Below, piece by piece: positions 7,716 to 15,638 of a stretch of 64,000 nt of DNA. Source of the stretch: Herbiconiux solani NBRC 106740. GTDB taxonomy: Bacteria > Actinomycetota > Actinomycetes > Actinomycetales > Microbacteriaceae. Within the stretch, counting starts at the first letter, position 1. Each line of letters starts with the position of its first letter. The stretch lies in assembly GCF_001571005.1 (NCBI RefSeq), contig NZ_BCST01000003.1, positions 248,001 through 312,000 on the forward strand, written 5' to 3'. Below the pieces are notes generated by a model that was not told the origin of the DNA, searched no databases, and saw only the letters and a list, made by a program, of their open reading frames with translations. Position numbers and translations under genes: made by a program.

Positions 7716-9260
7716 TCACGCCGCGAGGAACCGGTCGGCTGTCCGCAGCCCCATGGCCATGATCGTGATCGCCGGATTCGCGATCAGCGAGCTCGGGAAG
7801 ACGGAGTTGTCCGAGACGAAGAGATTCGGCACATCGTGTGACCGGCCGTCCGGATCGACCACCGAGCGATCCGGATCCGTTCCCATCCGACAGGTTCCCA
7901 CGGTGTGCGCCGTGCGCGCCAGCACCCGGGTCGACCGCGCGCCGGCGGCTTCGACGATGGCCGTCATCGTGGCGATCGCGTGCTCGTCGATCGCCGTCTC
8001 GTTGGCGCCCGCCGAGAACGAGATCCGTGCCTTGGGGATGCCGTGCTCGTCGAGCTCACCGGTCAGCTCGAGCCGGTTCCCGTCGGCCGGCAGGCATTCG
8101 GCGTTGATCCCGACCCCGGCCATGAAGGGGTAGTCGTCGATCGCCTCGAGGAGCTCCCGCCCCCACAGCCCCGCCCCGCGCACGAGCGACGTGGCGAAGG
8201 TGAGCGGCATGACACCGAGACTCTGCATCAGGTAGCCGCCCGCGAAGTCCACGCCCGCGGGCCGCACCATGTCCTCGCTGATGATGGATGACGGGTAGCC
8301 GCGGTAGCCGCGCATCTCGGTGTCGAATCGCCCCCACACCTGCGTCGCGCCGTGCACCATGAAGTTGCGGCCGACCTGGCCGCTGCTGTTGCCGACTCCG
8401 GTGTGCAGGAGCAGTCGTGCGCTCTCCACGCCCCCGGCGCACAGGAAGACGTTCGCGCAGCGCTGTCGGTGGTCGCGACCGTTCTGGCGGTAGACGACGG
8501 CGGTGATCCGGCCCACCGCATCCCGCTCGAAGCCGTGCACCATGGCCTCGGCCCGGATCTCTGCGCCGGACGAGACCGCGGCCGGCAGATAGGTCGTGTC
8601 CATACTGGCCTTCGAGGCCGTCCGGCAGCCCTGGTGACAGGCGCCGCACGAGATGCACGCCTGACGCAGGCCGTACCGATCCTGATCGTGGTCGCGGGTC
8701 AGTACCGCGGCCGGTGCATCCGTCGCTCTGATGCCGATGGCCTCGCAGCCGCGCACCATCATGTCCGAGGACGCGTTCCGCGCGGTGGCCGGGTAGGCGT
8801 ATCGCCGCGATGGGTCCCACGGGTAGTCGGCGGGGCCGGAGACACCGATGACGCGCTCGACCTTCTGCAGGTAGGAGGTGAGCTCGTCGAAGTCGACCGG
8901 CCAGTCCTCCCCCACGCCCGAGTCCGAGCGCAGGCGGATGTCGGCCCGGGTGGGCCTCGGAGCGAAGGCGCCCCAGTGCAGCGTGGAGCCCCCGACGCCA
9001 CGGCCGCTGTTGTTCTGGCCGAACGCGGTCGGGTCCTCGCCTCCGCTCAGACGCTCCGACATCCAGTTGATCTCGACGGCCTCGGTCTCATCCGTCGTGT
9101 AGCCGTTCGGCTCGAAGTTCGGGCCGGCCTCGAGCGCCACGACACTGAGCCCGCGTGCCGCCAGAGCGGCGATGATCGGCGCCCCGCCCGCTCCCGTGCC
9201 GATGACCACCGCGTCGACGACGGTCTCGCTCGAATGGATGCGCATCGCAGTCAGGTTCAT
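7716..9260 (-). CDS. GMC-family FAD oxidoreductase with four-Cys motif
   Basis: A 514-residue flavin-dependent alcohol or sugar dehydrogenase. The FAD dinucleotide-binding loop GTGAGGAP is at residues 21-28, GRGVGGSTLHWGAF near 87-99 is the GMC signature, and HTVGTCRMG near residue 455 carries the catalytic His. CISCGACHQGC at residues 202-212 has Cys spacing 2-2-3, as in iron-sulfur ligand sets, and resembles the Cys segment of FAD-dependent gluconate/glucose dehydrogenase large subunits. It has no signal peptide. Its ATG overlaps the stop of the upstream gene by 4 nt, and that gene carries a gluconate 2-dehydrogenase subunit 3-like domain, so the two probably form one enzyme. The substrate is unknown. 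Confidence 0.9.
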   Translation of the reverse strand: MNLTAMRIHSSETVVDAVVIGTGAGGAPIIAALAARGLSVVALEAGPNFEPNGYTTDETEAVEINWMSERLSGGEDPTAFGQNNSGRGVGGSTLHWGAFAPRPTRADIRLRSDSGVGEDWPVDFDELTSYLQKVERVIGVSGPADYPWDPSRRYAYPATARNASSDMMVRGCEAIGIRATDAPAAVLTRDHDQDRYGLRQACISCGACHQGCRTASKASMDTTYLPAAVSSGAEIRAEAMVHGFERDAVGRITAVVYRQNGRDHRQRCANVFLCAGGVESARLLLHTGVGNSSGQVGRNFMVHGATQVWGRFDTEMRGYRGYPSSIISEDMVRPAGVDFAGGYLMQSLGVMPLTFATSLVRGAGLWGRELLEAIDDYPFMAGVGINAECLPADGNRLELTGELDEHGIPKARISFSAGANETAIDEHAIATMTAIVEAAGARSTRVLARTAHTVGTCRMGTDPDRSVVDPDGRSHDVPNLFVSDNSVFPSSLIANPAITIMAMGLRTADRFLAA

Positions 9261-10381
9261 GCTCGCCCTCCCGGGGTGTCGAGGAGATCGAATCGCGGTT
9301 CCCAGCTCTCCCGCTCTCCGGCGGAGAGGACCCGGAAGCCGAGCTTGCGCGGGGCGTCGCCCCCCGTCGCGAACCCGTCGAAGCCGACGCGCGCGAGCGA
9401 GGCGGGATGGGCCAGCCAGAGCCGCGTCAGATCGGCGCAGGCGTCTTCGAACCACGTGCCGAGCTGCGCCGCCGTCAGTTCCGCACCGGGAGGCGAATAC
9501 TCGGATGCGGCGACCGCCTGCAGCCGGGCGTCCTGATCCGCGGGGGTCTGGTCCTGCAGTCCGCCGAGAGCGGTGAGGGCGAGCGAGTATGCCTCCGGAT
9601 CGGTCGGGAGCTCCGCGCTCCGCCAGCCGTCACCCTCGCCGCGTGCGAGCTGGGCGTCGAGCCTTGCGGCGAGGTCGATGGCTCGGCCCTCCTGCGGCAC
9701 GACTCGATCGGCCACGGCGCGCAGCGTCACGAGCTGGTCGGGCGTGAGGCACGTCGGGCGGTAGGACGCGTCGTCGGCGAGCAGCCGCCGGGCGAGGATG
9801 CCCCGAGTGCGCGAGCTCGTCCGCGGCGACGCGATGACCCTCGCGAAGTCGGCCGGCACCTCGGGTCCGGCGAAGGCCGCGCCCTCGGCGAACGCGGCGA
9901 TGAGTGCGGCCAGGGCGGCCACGCCGCCGCGGGGCACGAGGTTCGCGGGCGCCCCGGGCGCCTCGAAGGATGCACGGGGAACGGCAGTCTCGTGTCGCTC
10001 CGGGAGGCCCGCGGTCTCGCGCACCGGTGACGGCGAGGCGAGCTCCACCGCGCCGGCCAGGCCGAACACGGAAGCCGTGCCGTCGAGCACGCGAGTTACG
10101 ACGGCCGAGACGATCTCGCCGTAGCCGGAGCGTGCGCAGATCAACCAGCGCGACAGCGCCTGCTCCGAGATACCCCGGAGCACGTGGTCGGCGGCCTCGT
10201 CGACCGCCGCCGGGGCGGATCCGTCCGCGCCGACGACACCGGGAACGTCGATCGAGAGGATGCCGAAGCCGGCCGACAGCTCGTCGACCAGGCCGTCGAT
10301 CGCCCGATCGGTCGCACCGGTCGCACGCAGGAACACCAGTGTCCGCCGCGAGGGGAGTTGTGCTCCTGCTGCGTCCGCCAC
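9257..10381 (-). CDS. Fusion of a degenerate hydrolase-like domain and a gluconate 2-dehydrogenase subunit 3-like domain
   Basis: A 374-residue protein with a GTG start. Residues 1 to about 175 look like a reduced alpha/beta-hydrolase fold (TLVFLRATGATDRAIDGLVD, SIDVPG, WLICARSGYGEIVSAVV) in which the nucleophile-elbow glycines are altered, so catalysis is doubtful. Residues about 190-374 match the small gluconate 2-dehydrogenase subunit 3 family (LTPDQLVTLRAVADRVVPQ, then SLALTALGGLQ and a C-terminal Trp-rich part), normally a Tat-exported partner of a GMC dehydrogenase. No Tat signal is present. It starts 1 nt after the stop of a 39-codon ORF and overlaps the GMC gene by 4 nt. Most likely the accessory subunit of that oxidoreductase. 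Confidence 0.75.
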   Translation of the reverse strand: MADAAGAQLPSRRTLVFLRATGATDRAIDGLVDELSAGFGILSIDVPGVVGADGSAPAAVDEAADHVLRGISEQALSRWLICARSGYGEIVSAVVTRVLDGTASVFGLAGAVELASPSPVRETAGLPERHETAVPRASFEAPGAPANLVPRGGVAALAALIAAFAEGAAFAGPEVPADFARVIASPRTSSRTRGILARRLLADDASYRPTCLTPDQLVTLRAVADRVVPQEGRAIDLAARLDAQLARGEGDGWRSAELPTDPEAYSLALTALGGLQDQTPADQDARLQAVAASEYSPPGAELTAAQLGTWFEDACADLTRLWLAHPASLARVGFDGFATGGDAPRKLGFRVLSAGERESWEPRFDLLDTPGGRA

Positions 10382-10382
10382 G

Positions 10383-10502
10383 TCAGGCGGCGTCGAGGCT
10401 GTCGAGGATGAGGTCCTGTTCGGTGTATCCGAACCGGGCCTTGACGTAGTCGAGAACGTCGGGGTGGACGAGGGTGGTGATGGTCGGGATGGTGTCGTTC
10501 AC
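10383..10502 (-). CDS. Small 39-residue protein leading the GMC operon
   Basis: A short ORF with GTG start preceded by GAGGAG at a 6-nt spacing, the best ribosome binding site of this operon. It encodes VNDTIPTITTLVHPDVLDY followed by VKARFGYTEQDLILDSLDAA, an acidic, probably helical peptide with no Cys, no signal peptide and no membrane segment. Its stop lies 1 nt before the GTG of the fusion gene, which has no good ribosome binding site, so translation of the second gene is probably coupled to it. I do not recognise the family. It may be a stabilising micro-subunit, a peptide substrate, or just a leader that couples translation. Confidence 0.6.
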   Translation of the reverse strand: MNDTIPTITTLVHPDVLDYVKARFGYTEQDLILDSLDAA

Positions 10503-10546
10503 GAGAGGCTCCTCGGAGTGCGTGGCCCGGTTATCGGGTCGGTCGG

Positions 10547-10585
10547 ATTATGTGCCTAGTTGAACTAGACATTAGACAGACTAAT
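10547..10585 (-). promoter_or_regulatory. Promoter and double palindromic operator of the GMC operon
   Basis: Reading on the minus strand, CATAAT (10547-10552) is a good -10 box. The perfect 13-bp palindrome CTAGTTGAACTAG (10556-10568) falls just upstream, in the spacer, and a second palindrome, ATTAG-N5-CTAAT (10571-10585), lies over the -35 position. This is a repressor-type arrangement; the regulator is not next door. Confidence 0.6.
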
Positions 10586-10609
10586 AATAAAATCGACGAA
10601 CGCATCCCA

Positions 10610-10638
10610 TTGACATCGTGCCCGGTAGCCGATATGAG
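10610..10638 (+). promoter_or_regulatory. Sigma-70-like promoter, plus strand
   Basis: TTGACA (10610-10615), a 17-bp spacer and TATGAG (10633-10638) form a near-consensus promoter pointing to the DUF6421-like gene 147 bp downstream. A second -10-like box, TAGGCT, is at 10750-10755, closer to that gene. Confidence 0.45.
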
Positions 10639-10784
10639 TCGGGTGCGGAATGGTTGGCACGCTCCCGCCCTGGCGATAATCCGCGCGTCAGCCGCGCGGG
10701 CGCGCAAAGAAGCCGCGTCAGGGTCAAAGAAGCCCGGATGCGTTGCACCTAGGCTCGGTAGGACGACCGATCGGAGGTTCAATC

Positions 10785-12227
10785 ATGTCCGCACATCCCG
10801 CCGCTCCCGCATCCGCCGCAGCCGAGTCCATCATCGGAGAACCCGAGGTCGTCGAGGACGAGACCAGCACGGCTGCCGAGCTCGTCTCCTCCCCCTACTG
10901 GCTCGCCCTGAAGGACGCGGTCGCCCGCGTGCAGCCCCTCCAGGCGAAGGACGGCTCGGTCCCCGACCCGGTCGACCACGCCGAGGCCCGCGAGCTCGTC
11001 GCCCAGATCGTCGAGGGCATCGCCGGGCTCGCTCCGCGCTTCCCGCACGACGACGAGTACCTGCGAGCGGTCCGCGCCGACTTCGCCGCCTGGGCCGAGG
11101 CCGGCTTCGGGGTGCCCGACTTCCTCAGCTCGCTGGTGGCGTTCCGGCCCGAACGGCACCGCGTCGACGGCGCCCGCCACCTCGTCGTGTTCCCGATGTA
11201 CACGCAGAACGGCAGCACCGACCGTCACGTCGAGGCCGTGCTCGTCGAGGTGCTCTGGCCCGATTTCATCGCCGACCTCGAGGCCGGCGACTACTCGAAC
11301 GCGCTTTTCGTGCCCATCCGCTTCCTCGACTTCACCGCCGGGTACGACACGAACTCGGCCGTGCTCTTCCCTGAGTCGGTCGCCACCTCGAGCATCCCCA
11401 CGTACACCTGGGGTGCGATCTTCGCCGACCGCGAGGCCGCGCGGTTCCGTCGGGTGGTGCGGGAGGCGGCATCCGTCACCCGGCTCGACCTGCCCGAGGA
11501 TGCCGAGCGCCTGCTCGGCGACCAGCAGCTGGCCGAGCGCACCTTCGTGATGTGGGACCTCATCCACGACCGCACCCACATGCGCGGCGACCTTCCGTTC
11601 GACCCGTTCATGATCAAGCAGCGGATGCCGTTCTTCCTCTACTCGCTCGAGGAGCTGCGGTGCGACCTCGCGGCGTTCCGCGAGGCGGTGCGCATCGAGC
11701 GGCGCCTGGCGGCCGAGGGCTCGCCGCTCGGCGATGCGGATGCCGAGCTCCTCGACCACGCGAAGCTGGTGCAGTACGCGGTGCTGTTCGACCGCATCTT
11801 CCGCTTCGCGATCACGGGCTCGCGGGTGCGCAACTACGACGGTCTCGGCGGGCAACTGCTGTTCGCGTGGCTGCACCAGCGCGGGGTGCTGCACTGGACC
11901 GACACCCGCCTCACGATCGACTGGCCCGAGGTCGCCGACGCCGTGACCGCGCTCGGCGACGCGATCGACGAGCTCTACTGGCGCTCGATCGACCGCCCGA
12001 AGACGGCGCACTGGCTCGCGGCCTACGCGCTGATCACCTCGACGCTCACGCCGAACCCCGCGTCGGTCTGGGCGCGGGGTCCGCAGGCGCTGCCGCTCGA
12101 CGGGCCGCCGCGGGGGCTCACGGATGCCGTGCTCGACGACGAGTTCCCGCTCTCGATGTTCTACGAGGCGCTCGACAAGAAGATGCGCACCGTGATCGAG
12201 TCGACCGCGGGCATCACGGGAGCCTGA
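10785..12227 (+). CDS. DUF6421-like protein of unknown function
   Basis: A 480-residue soluble protein that I recognise only as the actinobacterial DUF6421 type, commonly found next to an SDR oxidoreductase, as here. Visible features are an acidic N-terminal tail, HLVVFPMYTQNGSTDRHVEAV near residue 145, and several conserved His/Asp-rich stretches such as WDLIHDRTHMRGDLPFDPFM near residue 265 and GGQLLFAWLHQRGVLHWTD near residue 365. No signal peptide or cofactor motif is clear. The start is set by GGAGG 7 nt before the ATG at 10785. It is followed by a palindromic repeat and then the SDR gene on the same strand. Confidence 0.8.
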   Translation: MSAHPAAPASAAAESIIGEPEVVEDETSTAAELVSSPYWLALKDAVARVQPLQAKDGSVPDPVDHAEARELVAQIVEGIAGLAPRFPHDDEYLRAVRADFAAWAEAGFGVPDFLSSLVAFRPERHRVDGARHLVVFPMYTQNGSTDRHVEAVLVEVLWPDFIADLEAGDYSNALFVPIRFLDFTAGYDTNSAVLFPESVATSSIPTYTWGAIFADREAARFRRVVREAASVTRLDLPEDAERLLGDQQLAERTFVMWDLIHDRTHMRGDLPFDPFMIKQRMPFFLYSLEELRCDLAAFREAVRIERRLAAEGSPLGDADAELLDHAKLVQYAVLFDRIFRFAITGSRVRNYDGLGGQLLFAWLHQRGVLHWTDTRLTIDWPEVADAVTALGDAIDELYWRSIDRPKTAHWLAAYALITSTLTPNPASVWARGPQALPLDGPPRGLTDAVLDDEFPLSMFYEALDKKMRTVIESTAGITGA

Positions 12228-12236
12228 CGCGTCGTC

Positions 12237-12290
12237 GAGAAGTCACTTTTACGTCTACCCACACGGTTTTGGACGTGAAAGTGACTTCTC
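12237..12290. repeat. Dispersed palindromic repeat, copy 1
   Basis: Left arm GAGAAGTCACTTTTACGTC (12237-12255) pairs with GACGTGAAAGTGACTTCTC (12272-12290), 19 bp with one G-T pair, across a 16-nt loop that contains CGGTTTTG. It is followed by GGCGA. Copies 2 and 3 at 50419 and 50544 share arms, loop length and flank; the loop here is in reverse orientation relative to them. It lies between two genes that are probably co-transcribed. Confidence 0.9.
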
Positions 12291-12317
12291 GGCGAGGGTT
12301 CGAGGAGGATGGGGGCC

Positions 12318-13067
12318 ATGAGCGAAGAGACCAACGGGGTGCGCGGGCGACGGGTCGTCGTGGCCGGCGCGACCAGCGCATCCGGAACCGCCGTCTGCAC
12401 GGCCCTCACCGCGGCGGGCGCGACCGTGATCGCGGTGGGCACCTCGGCCGAGAAGCTCGACGCCCTGCGCGACCGGGTGCCCGGAGTCCGCACCGAGGTG
12501 TGCGACCTGGGCGACAGCGCCGCGGTCGACGCCCTCGCGGCGCGCCTCATGGGCGACAGGGCGGGCGCGGCCGTCGGCGGCGTCGACGGCCTCATCCACC
12601 TCGTCGGCGGCTGGGTCGGGGGCAAAGGCATACCCGGCCAGACCGACGAGGCGTGGGAGGCCATGGAGCGCGGCTTCCGCACCCTCCGCAATACGACCCG
12701 GGCGTTCTACCCGGCACTGCTGGCCTCCGACGCGGGCCGCGTCGCGTTCGTCTCGTCGACGACCGTGAGCGCCCCGACCGCATCCGGTGCCTCGTACACC
12801 GCCTCGAAGGCGGCGGGCGAATCGTGGATGCGGTCGGTCGCCGACGGCTTCCGTCGCGATGCCGCCTCGCGCACCGCAGAACTCACCACGGCCGCCACGA
12901 TCTTCGTCGTGAAGGCGCTCGTCGACGACGGCATGCGGGCGGCCGACCCGTCGAAGACGTTCCCCGGCTTCACCGACGTGGCGGCGCTGGCCGACGCGAT
13001 CGTCGCCCTGTGGACGAGCCCGGCTTCCGAACTCAACGGCGAACGCATCCCGCTCACCGGCGACTGA
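12318..13067 (+). CDS. SDR family oxidoreductase
   Basis: A 249-residue short-chain dehydrogenase. The nucleotide-binding motif is VVVAGATSASGTAV, a variant of TGxxxGxG in which the second and third Gly are Ser and Ala. The active-site residues are Ser (VSSTTVS) and the YTASK pair of Tyr and Lys near residue 160. I start at the ATG at 12318 because GAGGAGG (12301-12307) is 10 nt away; the ATG at 12309 is too close to it. It pairs with the DUF6421-like gene upstream, from which it is separated by a palindromic repeat. The substrate is unknown. Confidence 0.85.
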   Translation: MSEETNGVRGRRVVVAGATSASGTAVCTALTAAGATVIAVGTSAEKLDALRDRVPGVRTEVCDLGDSAAVDALAARLMGDRAGAAVGGVDGLIHLVGGWVGGKGIPGQTDEAWEAMERGFRTLRNTTRAFYPALLASDAGRVAFVSSTTVSAPTASGASYTASKAAGESWMRSVADGFRRDAASRTAELTTAATIFVVKALVDDGMRAADPSKTFPGFTDVAALADAIVALWTSPASELNGERIPLTGD

Positions 13068-13110
13068 CCGGGCCCGGACACCCTGGTCCGTGGCCCGGCC
13101 GGCGCCCGCG

Positions 13111-13866
13111 TCACTGGGCCGCGTAGCCCCCGTCGACCAGGTGGTAGCTGCCCGTCACGAACGAGGCGGCGTCGCTGGCGAGGAACGCGACGAGCCCCGC
13201 GACCTCCTCCGGCGTGCCGAGCCGCCCGAGGGCGTGCTTGGCGGCGAGCGCCTCCTGGGCTTCGGCCGACAGGTTCGCGTCGACGAGCGGGGTGTGGATG
13301 AAGCCGGGCCCGACCGCGTTGACGCGCACCTTCTGCGCACCGTACTCGAGCGCCGCGTTCTGGGTCAGGCCGGTCAGCCCGTGCTTGGCCGTGACGTAGG
13401 CCGACGACATCGGGATGCCGACGGTCCCGAGCACCGAGGCCATGTTCACGATCGAGCCGCCGCCGTTCGCGGCCATCGCGGGCAGCTGGGCCTTGAGGCC
13501 GTAGAAGACCGCGTTGAGGTTGATCTCGATCACCTTGCGCCAGCTGTCGAGCGAGTAGTCGCCGATGGTCGCGGCCTCGCCGCCGATGCCGGCGTTGTTG
13601 ACCGCGATGCCGAGGGGCGCCAGCTTCTCGGCCGCCGCCACGCTCTGCACCGCGAACTCGGGGTCGGTGACGTCGCCCACGAGGGCCTCCGCCGTTCCGC
13701 CGGCCGCGCGGATCTCGTCGACGACCGCCCGGGCGGTCTCCTCCCGCAGGTCGGTGACGAGCACGGCGGCACCGCTCTTCGCCAGTTCGAGCGAGACGGC
13801 CCGGCCGATGCCGGATCCGCCTCCGGTCACGATCGCGGATCGTCCTGCGACGTCGTAGACAGCCAT
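13111..13866 (-). CDS. SDR family NAD(P)-dependent oxidoreductase
   Basis: A 251-residue classical short-chain dehydrogenase of the FabG-like group. It shows TGGGSGIGRA (cofactor loop, about residue 14), the NNAG motif (AVNNAGIGG), the catalytic Ser in NMASVLG, and YVTAKHG with Tyr and Lys. LVTDLREE after the second strand places Asp at the adenosine-ribose position, favouring NAD+. The ATG at 13866 has a weak AGGAAG upstream. A 7-bp inverted repeat at 13887-13907 lies in its leader. It stands alone, divergent from the histidine kinase gene; the substrate cannot be assigned. Confidence 0.9.
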   Translation of the reverse strand: MAVYDVAGRSAIVTGGGSGIGRAVSLELAKSGAAVLVTDLREETARAVVDEIRAAGGTAEALVGDVTDPEFAVQSVAAAEKLAPLGIAVNNAGIGGEAATIGDYSLDSWRKVIEINLNAVFYGLKAQLPAMAANGGGSIVNMASVLGTVGIPMSSAYVTAKHGLTGLTQNAALEYGAQKVRVNAVGPGFIHTPLVDANLSAEAQEALAAKHALGRLGTPEEVAGLVAFLASDAASFVTGSYHLVDGGYAAQ

Positions 13867-13886
13867 GGGATGCTTCTTCCTGTCGG

Positions 13887-13907
13887 GCTCCCGGCTCCGT
13901 CGGGAGC
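13887..13907. promoter_or_regulatory. Inverted repeat upstream of SDR gene
   Basis: GCTCCCG-N7-CGGGAGC lies 21 nt before the SDR start in a 188-bp divergent gap. It may be an operator or a leader hairpin. Confidence 0.35.
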
Positions 13908-14042
13908 GATCATCGTCGATTACCTGCACACCGTAGTCCCGTCGGCTCCGTTTCCCCTCCGTCTCGGAGTGCAAGATCCGGCCTGCACGTCGACCTCGGC
14001 TTCCTCCCCCTCGAGACGGATGTGGCTGTCGGAGGCCCTCGC

Positions 14043-14048
14043 TACCGT
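14043..14048 (+). promoter_or_regulatory. -10 box, probable leaderless promoter of the two-component operon
   Basis: TACCGT ends exactly 6 nt before the ATG at 14055, without a ribosome binding site between them. Confidence 0.55.
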
Positions 14049-14054
14049 TGAGTC

Positions 14055-15638
14055 ATGTCCGCACCCACCGCACCGCGCCCCCGTGGCGAATGGATGCGGC
14101 GCGGCGACTGGGTGCGGCCGCGCCCGTCCGCATCCGGGTACCGTCGTGACGCGGTGGTCGCCGGGGTGCTCGCGGTCGCCGCCTGGGTGAGCTCGTTGCT
14201 CTACCTCGGGGCGGTCGATCAGCCGCACGCCCCGCCCTGGGCCACCGCGATCTGGGCGGTGGTGATCGCCGGCTCGCTGGCGTTCCGGCGGCGGATGCCT
14301 GAACTCGTGGCCCTCGTCGTCTCGGTCACCTTCGTGACCGGGCAGTACAACGGCGTCTACGAGCAGCTTTTCGCCAACATCTGCCTCTTCCTCGCCATCT
14401 ATTCGGTGGGGGCCTGGGGCCACAACCGGATGCTCGCGACCGCCGTCCGCGTCGTGATCACCACCGGCATGGTGCTCTGGCTCGTCGGCGTGCTGGTCTA
14501 TCAGGCGATCACACCCGACTCGATGCCGGGCGTCTCGCACGACGGCGTCACCTCGCAGTTCCTGGCCATCGGGCTGATCCAGATCATCACCAACCTGCTC
14601 TACTTCGGGGCCGCGATCGTCTTCGGCAACGCGGCCTACTCCGCGGCCGAGGAGCGCGAGGCCCTCACCGAGCGCACCGCCGAGCTCGAGCGCGAGCGCG
14701 AGGTCAGCAGCCGCCAGGCCGTGGCGCTCGAACGGGTGCGGATCGCGCAGGAGCTGCACGACGTCGTCGCCCACCACGTCTCGGTCATGGGTCTGCAGGC
14801 GGGGGCGGCCCGGCGCATCCTGAGCAAGGGTGCCTCGGCGGTGGCGGGCTCGGCGGCATCGGGCTCGGGGGTGACGGGCTCGGCGGTGGCGGGTTCAGAG
14901 CCGGCAACGGGCGTACGGACTGACCCGAACCCGGACCCGCGGGTGATCGAGGCACTCGGCGTGATCGAGTCGAACGGGCGCGAGGCGGTCGACGAACTGC
15001 ACCGGATGCTCGGGGCGCTGCGGCAGGAGGAGCCCGGCCCCGAGGGCGGGCCAGGCGGTTCCGGTCGAGACGCGTCGGGTCTGCCCTCGGCGAGCCGCTC
15101 CACGTCGACCCGGGGCGTCGAGCAGTTGCCCGAACTGATCCGGGAGGCGGAGGCGACGGGCCTGCCGATCGAGTGGACGACGATCGGCGAAGCCCAGCCC
15201 GTTCCTCCCGCCATCGGGCTCACGCTGTACCGGATCGCGCAGGAGTCGCTCACGAACGTACGGAAGCACGCCGGGCCACGAGCGACCGTCGACCTGCGCC
15301 TCCGCTACCTGCCCGGGGCGGTCGAGCTCGAGATCAGCGACACCGGCGCGGGAGTCGCGGCGGCCGGCGGCGCCGGCCGAACGGCTGCGAGTGCGGGCGG
15401 GGCGAATGCGAGCGGCACGGGTGCACTCGGTACGGGTGCACCCGGTGCTGGTGCGGGTGGTGGTTCGGCGTCCGGCGCGCTCGGCGCTGCATCCCGGCGC
15501 GGTCTCGGGCAGATCGGCATGCGCGAACGCGTGAACGCCGCGGGCGGAGAGCTCGAACTCGGCCCACGGTCGCGCGGCGGCTACCGGGTGCGTGCGCGGC
15601 TGCCGCTCGGCGCGCCCCGAAGGGAGGATCTGGGATGA
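14055..15638 (+). CDS. NarL-type sensor histidine kinase
   Basis: A 527-residue membrane sensor kinase. Residues about 32-190 hold four to six transmembrane helices with very short loops, so it probably senses the membrane or an intramembrane signal. A coiled segment leads to the HisKA_3 dimerisation motif ERVRIAQELHDVVAHHVSVM with phospho-acceptor His235. The ATPase domain shows LYRIAQESLTNVRKHAG (N box), DTGAGV (G1) and GLGQIGMRERV (G2). Two Ala/Gly/Ser low-complexity insertions, near residues 260-300 and 435-475, interrupt the kinase core. Its stop overlaps the response regulator start (ATGA), so they are a pair. Confidence 0.93.
   Translation: MSAPTAPRPRGEWMRRGDWVRPRPSASGYRRDAVVAGVLAVAAWVSSLLYLGAVDQPHAPPWATAIWAVVIAGSLAFRRRMPELVALVVSVTFVTGQYNGVYEQLFANICLFLAIYSVGAWGHNRMLATAVRVVITTGMVLWLVGVLVYQAITPDSMPGVSHDGVTSQFLAIGLIQIITNLLYFGAAIVFGNAAYSAAEEREALTERTAELEREREVSSRQAVALERVRIAQELHDVVAHHVSVMGLQAGAARRILSKGASAVAGSAASGSGVTGSAVAGSEPATGVRTDPNPDPRVIEALGVIESNGREAVDELHRMLGALRQEEPGPEGGPGGSGRDASGLPSASRSTSTRGVEQLPELIREAEATGLPIEWTTIGEAQPVPPAIGLTLYRIAQESLTNVRKHAGPRATVDLRLRYLPGAVELEISDTGAGVAAAGGAGRTAASAGGANASGTGALGTGAPGAGAGGGSASGALGAASRRGLGQIGMRERVNAAGGELELGPRSRGGYRVRARLPLGAPRREDLG

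Noticed and set aside
10383-10502. Small ORF as a mycofactocin-type precursor peptide
   Set aside because: It lacks the C-terminal Val-Tyr and the Cys-containing core, and no radical SAM enzyme or other mft gene is nearby.
10531-10782. 83-codon minus-strand open frame before the DUF6421-like gene
   Set aside because: It runs through the palindromic operators and promoters of the GMC operon, and has no ribosome binding site or recognisable domain.
12237-12290. Palindrome as an ordinary Rho-independent terminator
   Set aside because: The loop is 16 nt, there is no T-run after the stem, the loop sequence is conserved between copies, and it lies between co-directional genes that are probably co-transcribed.
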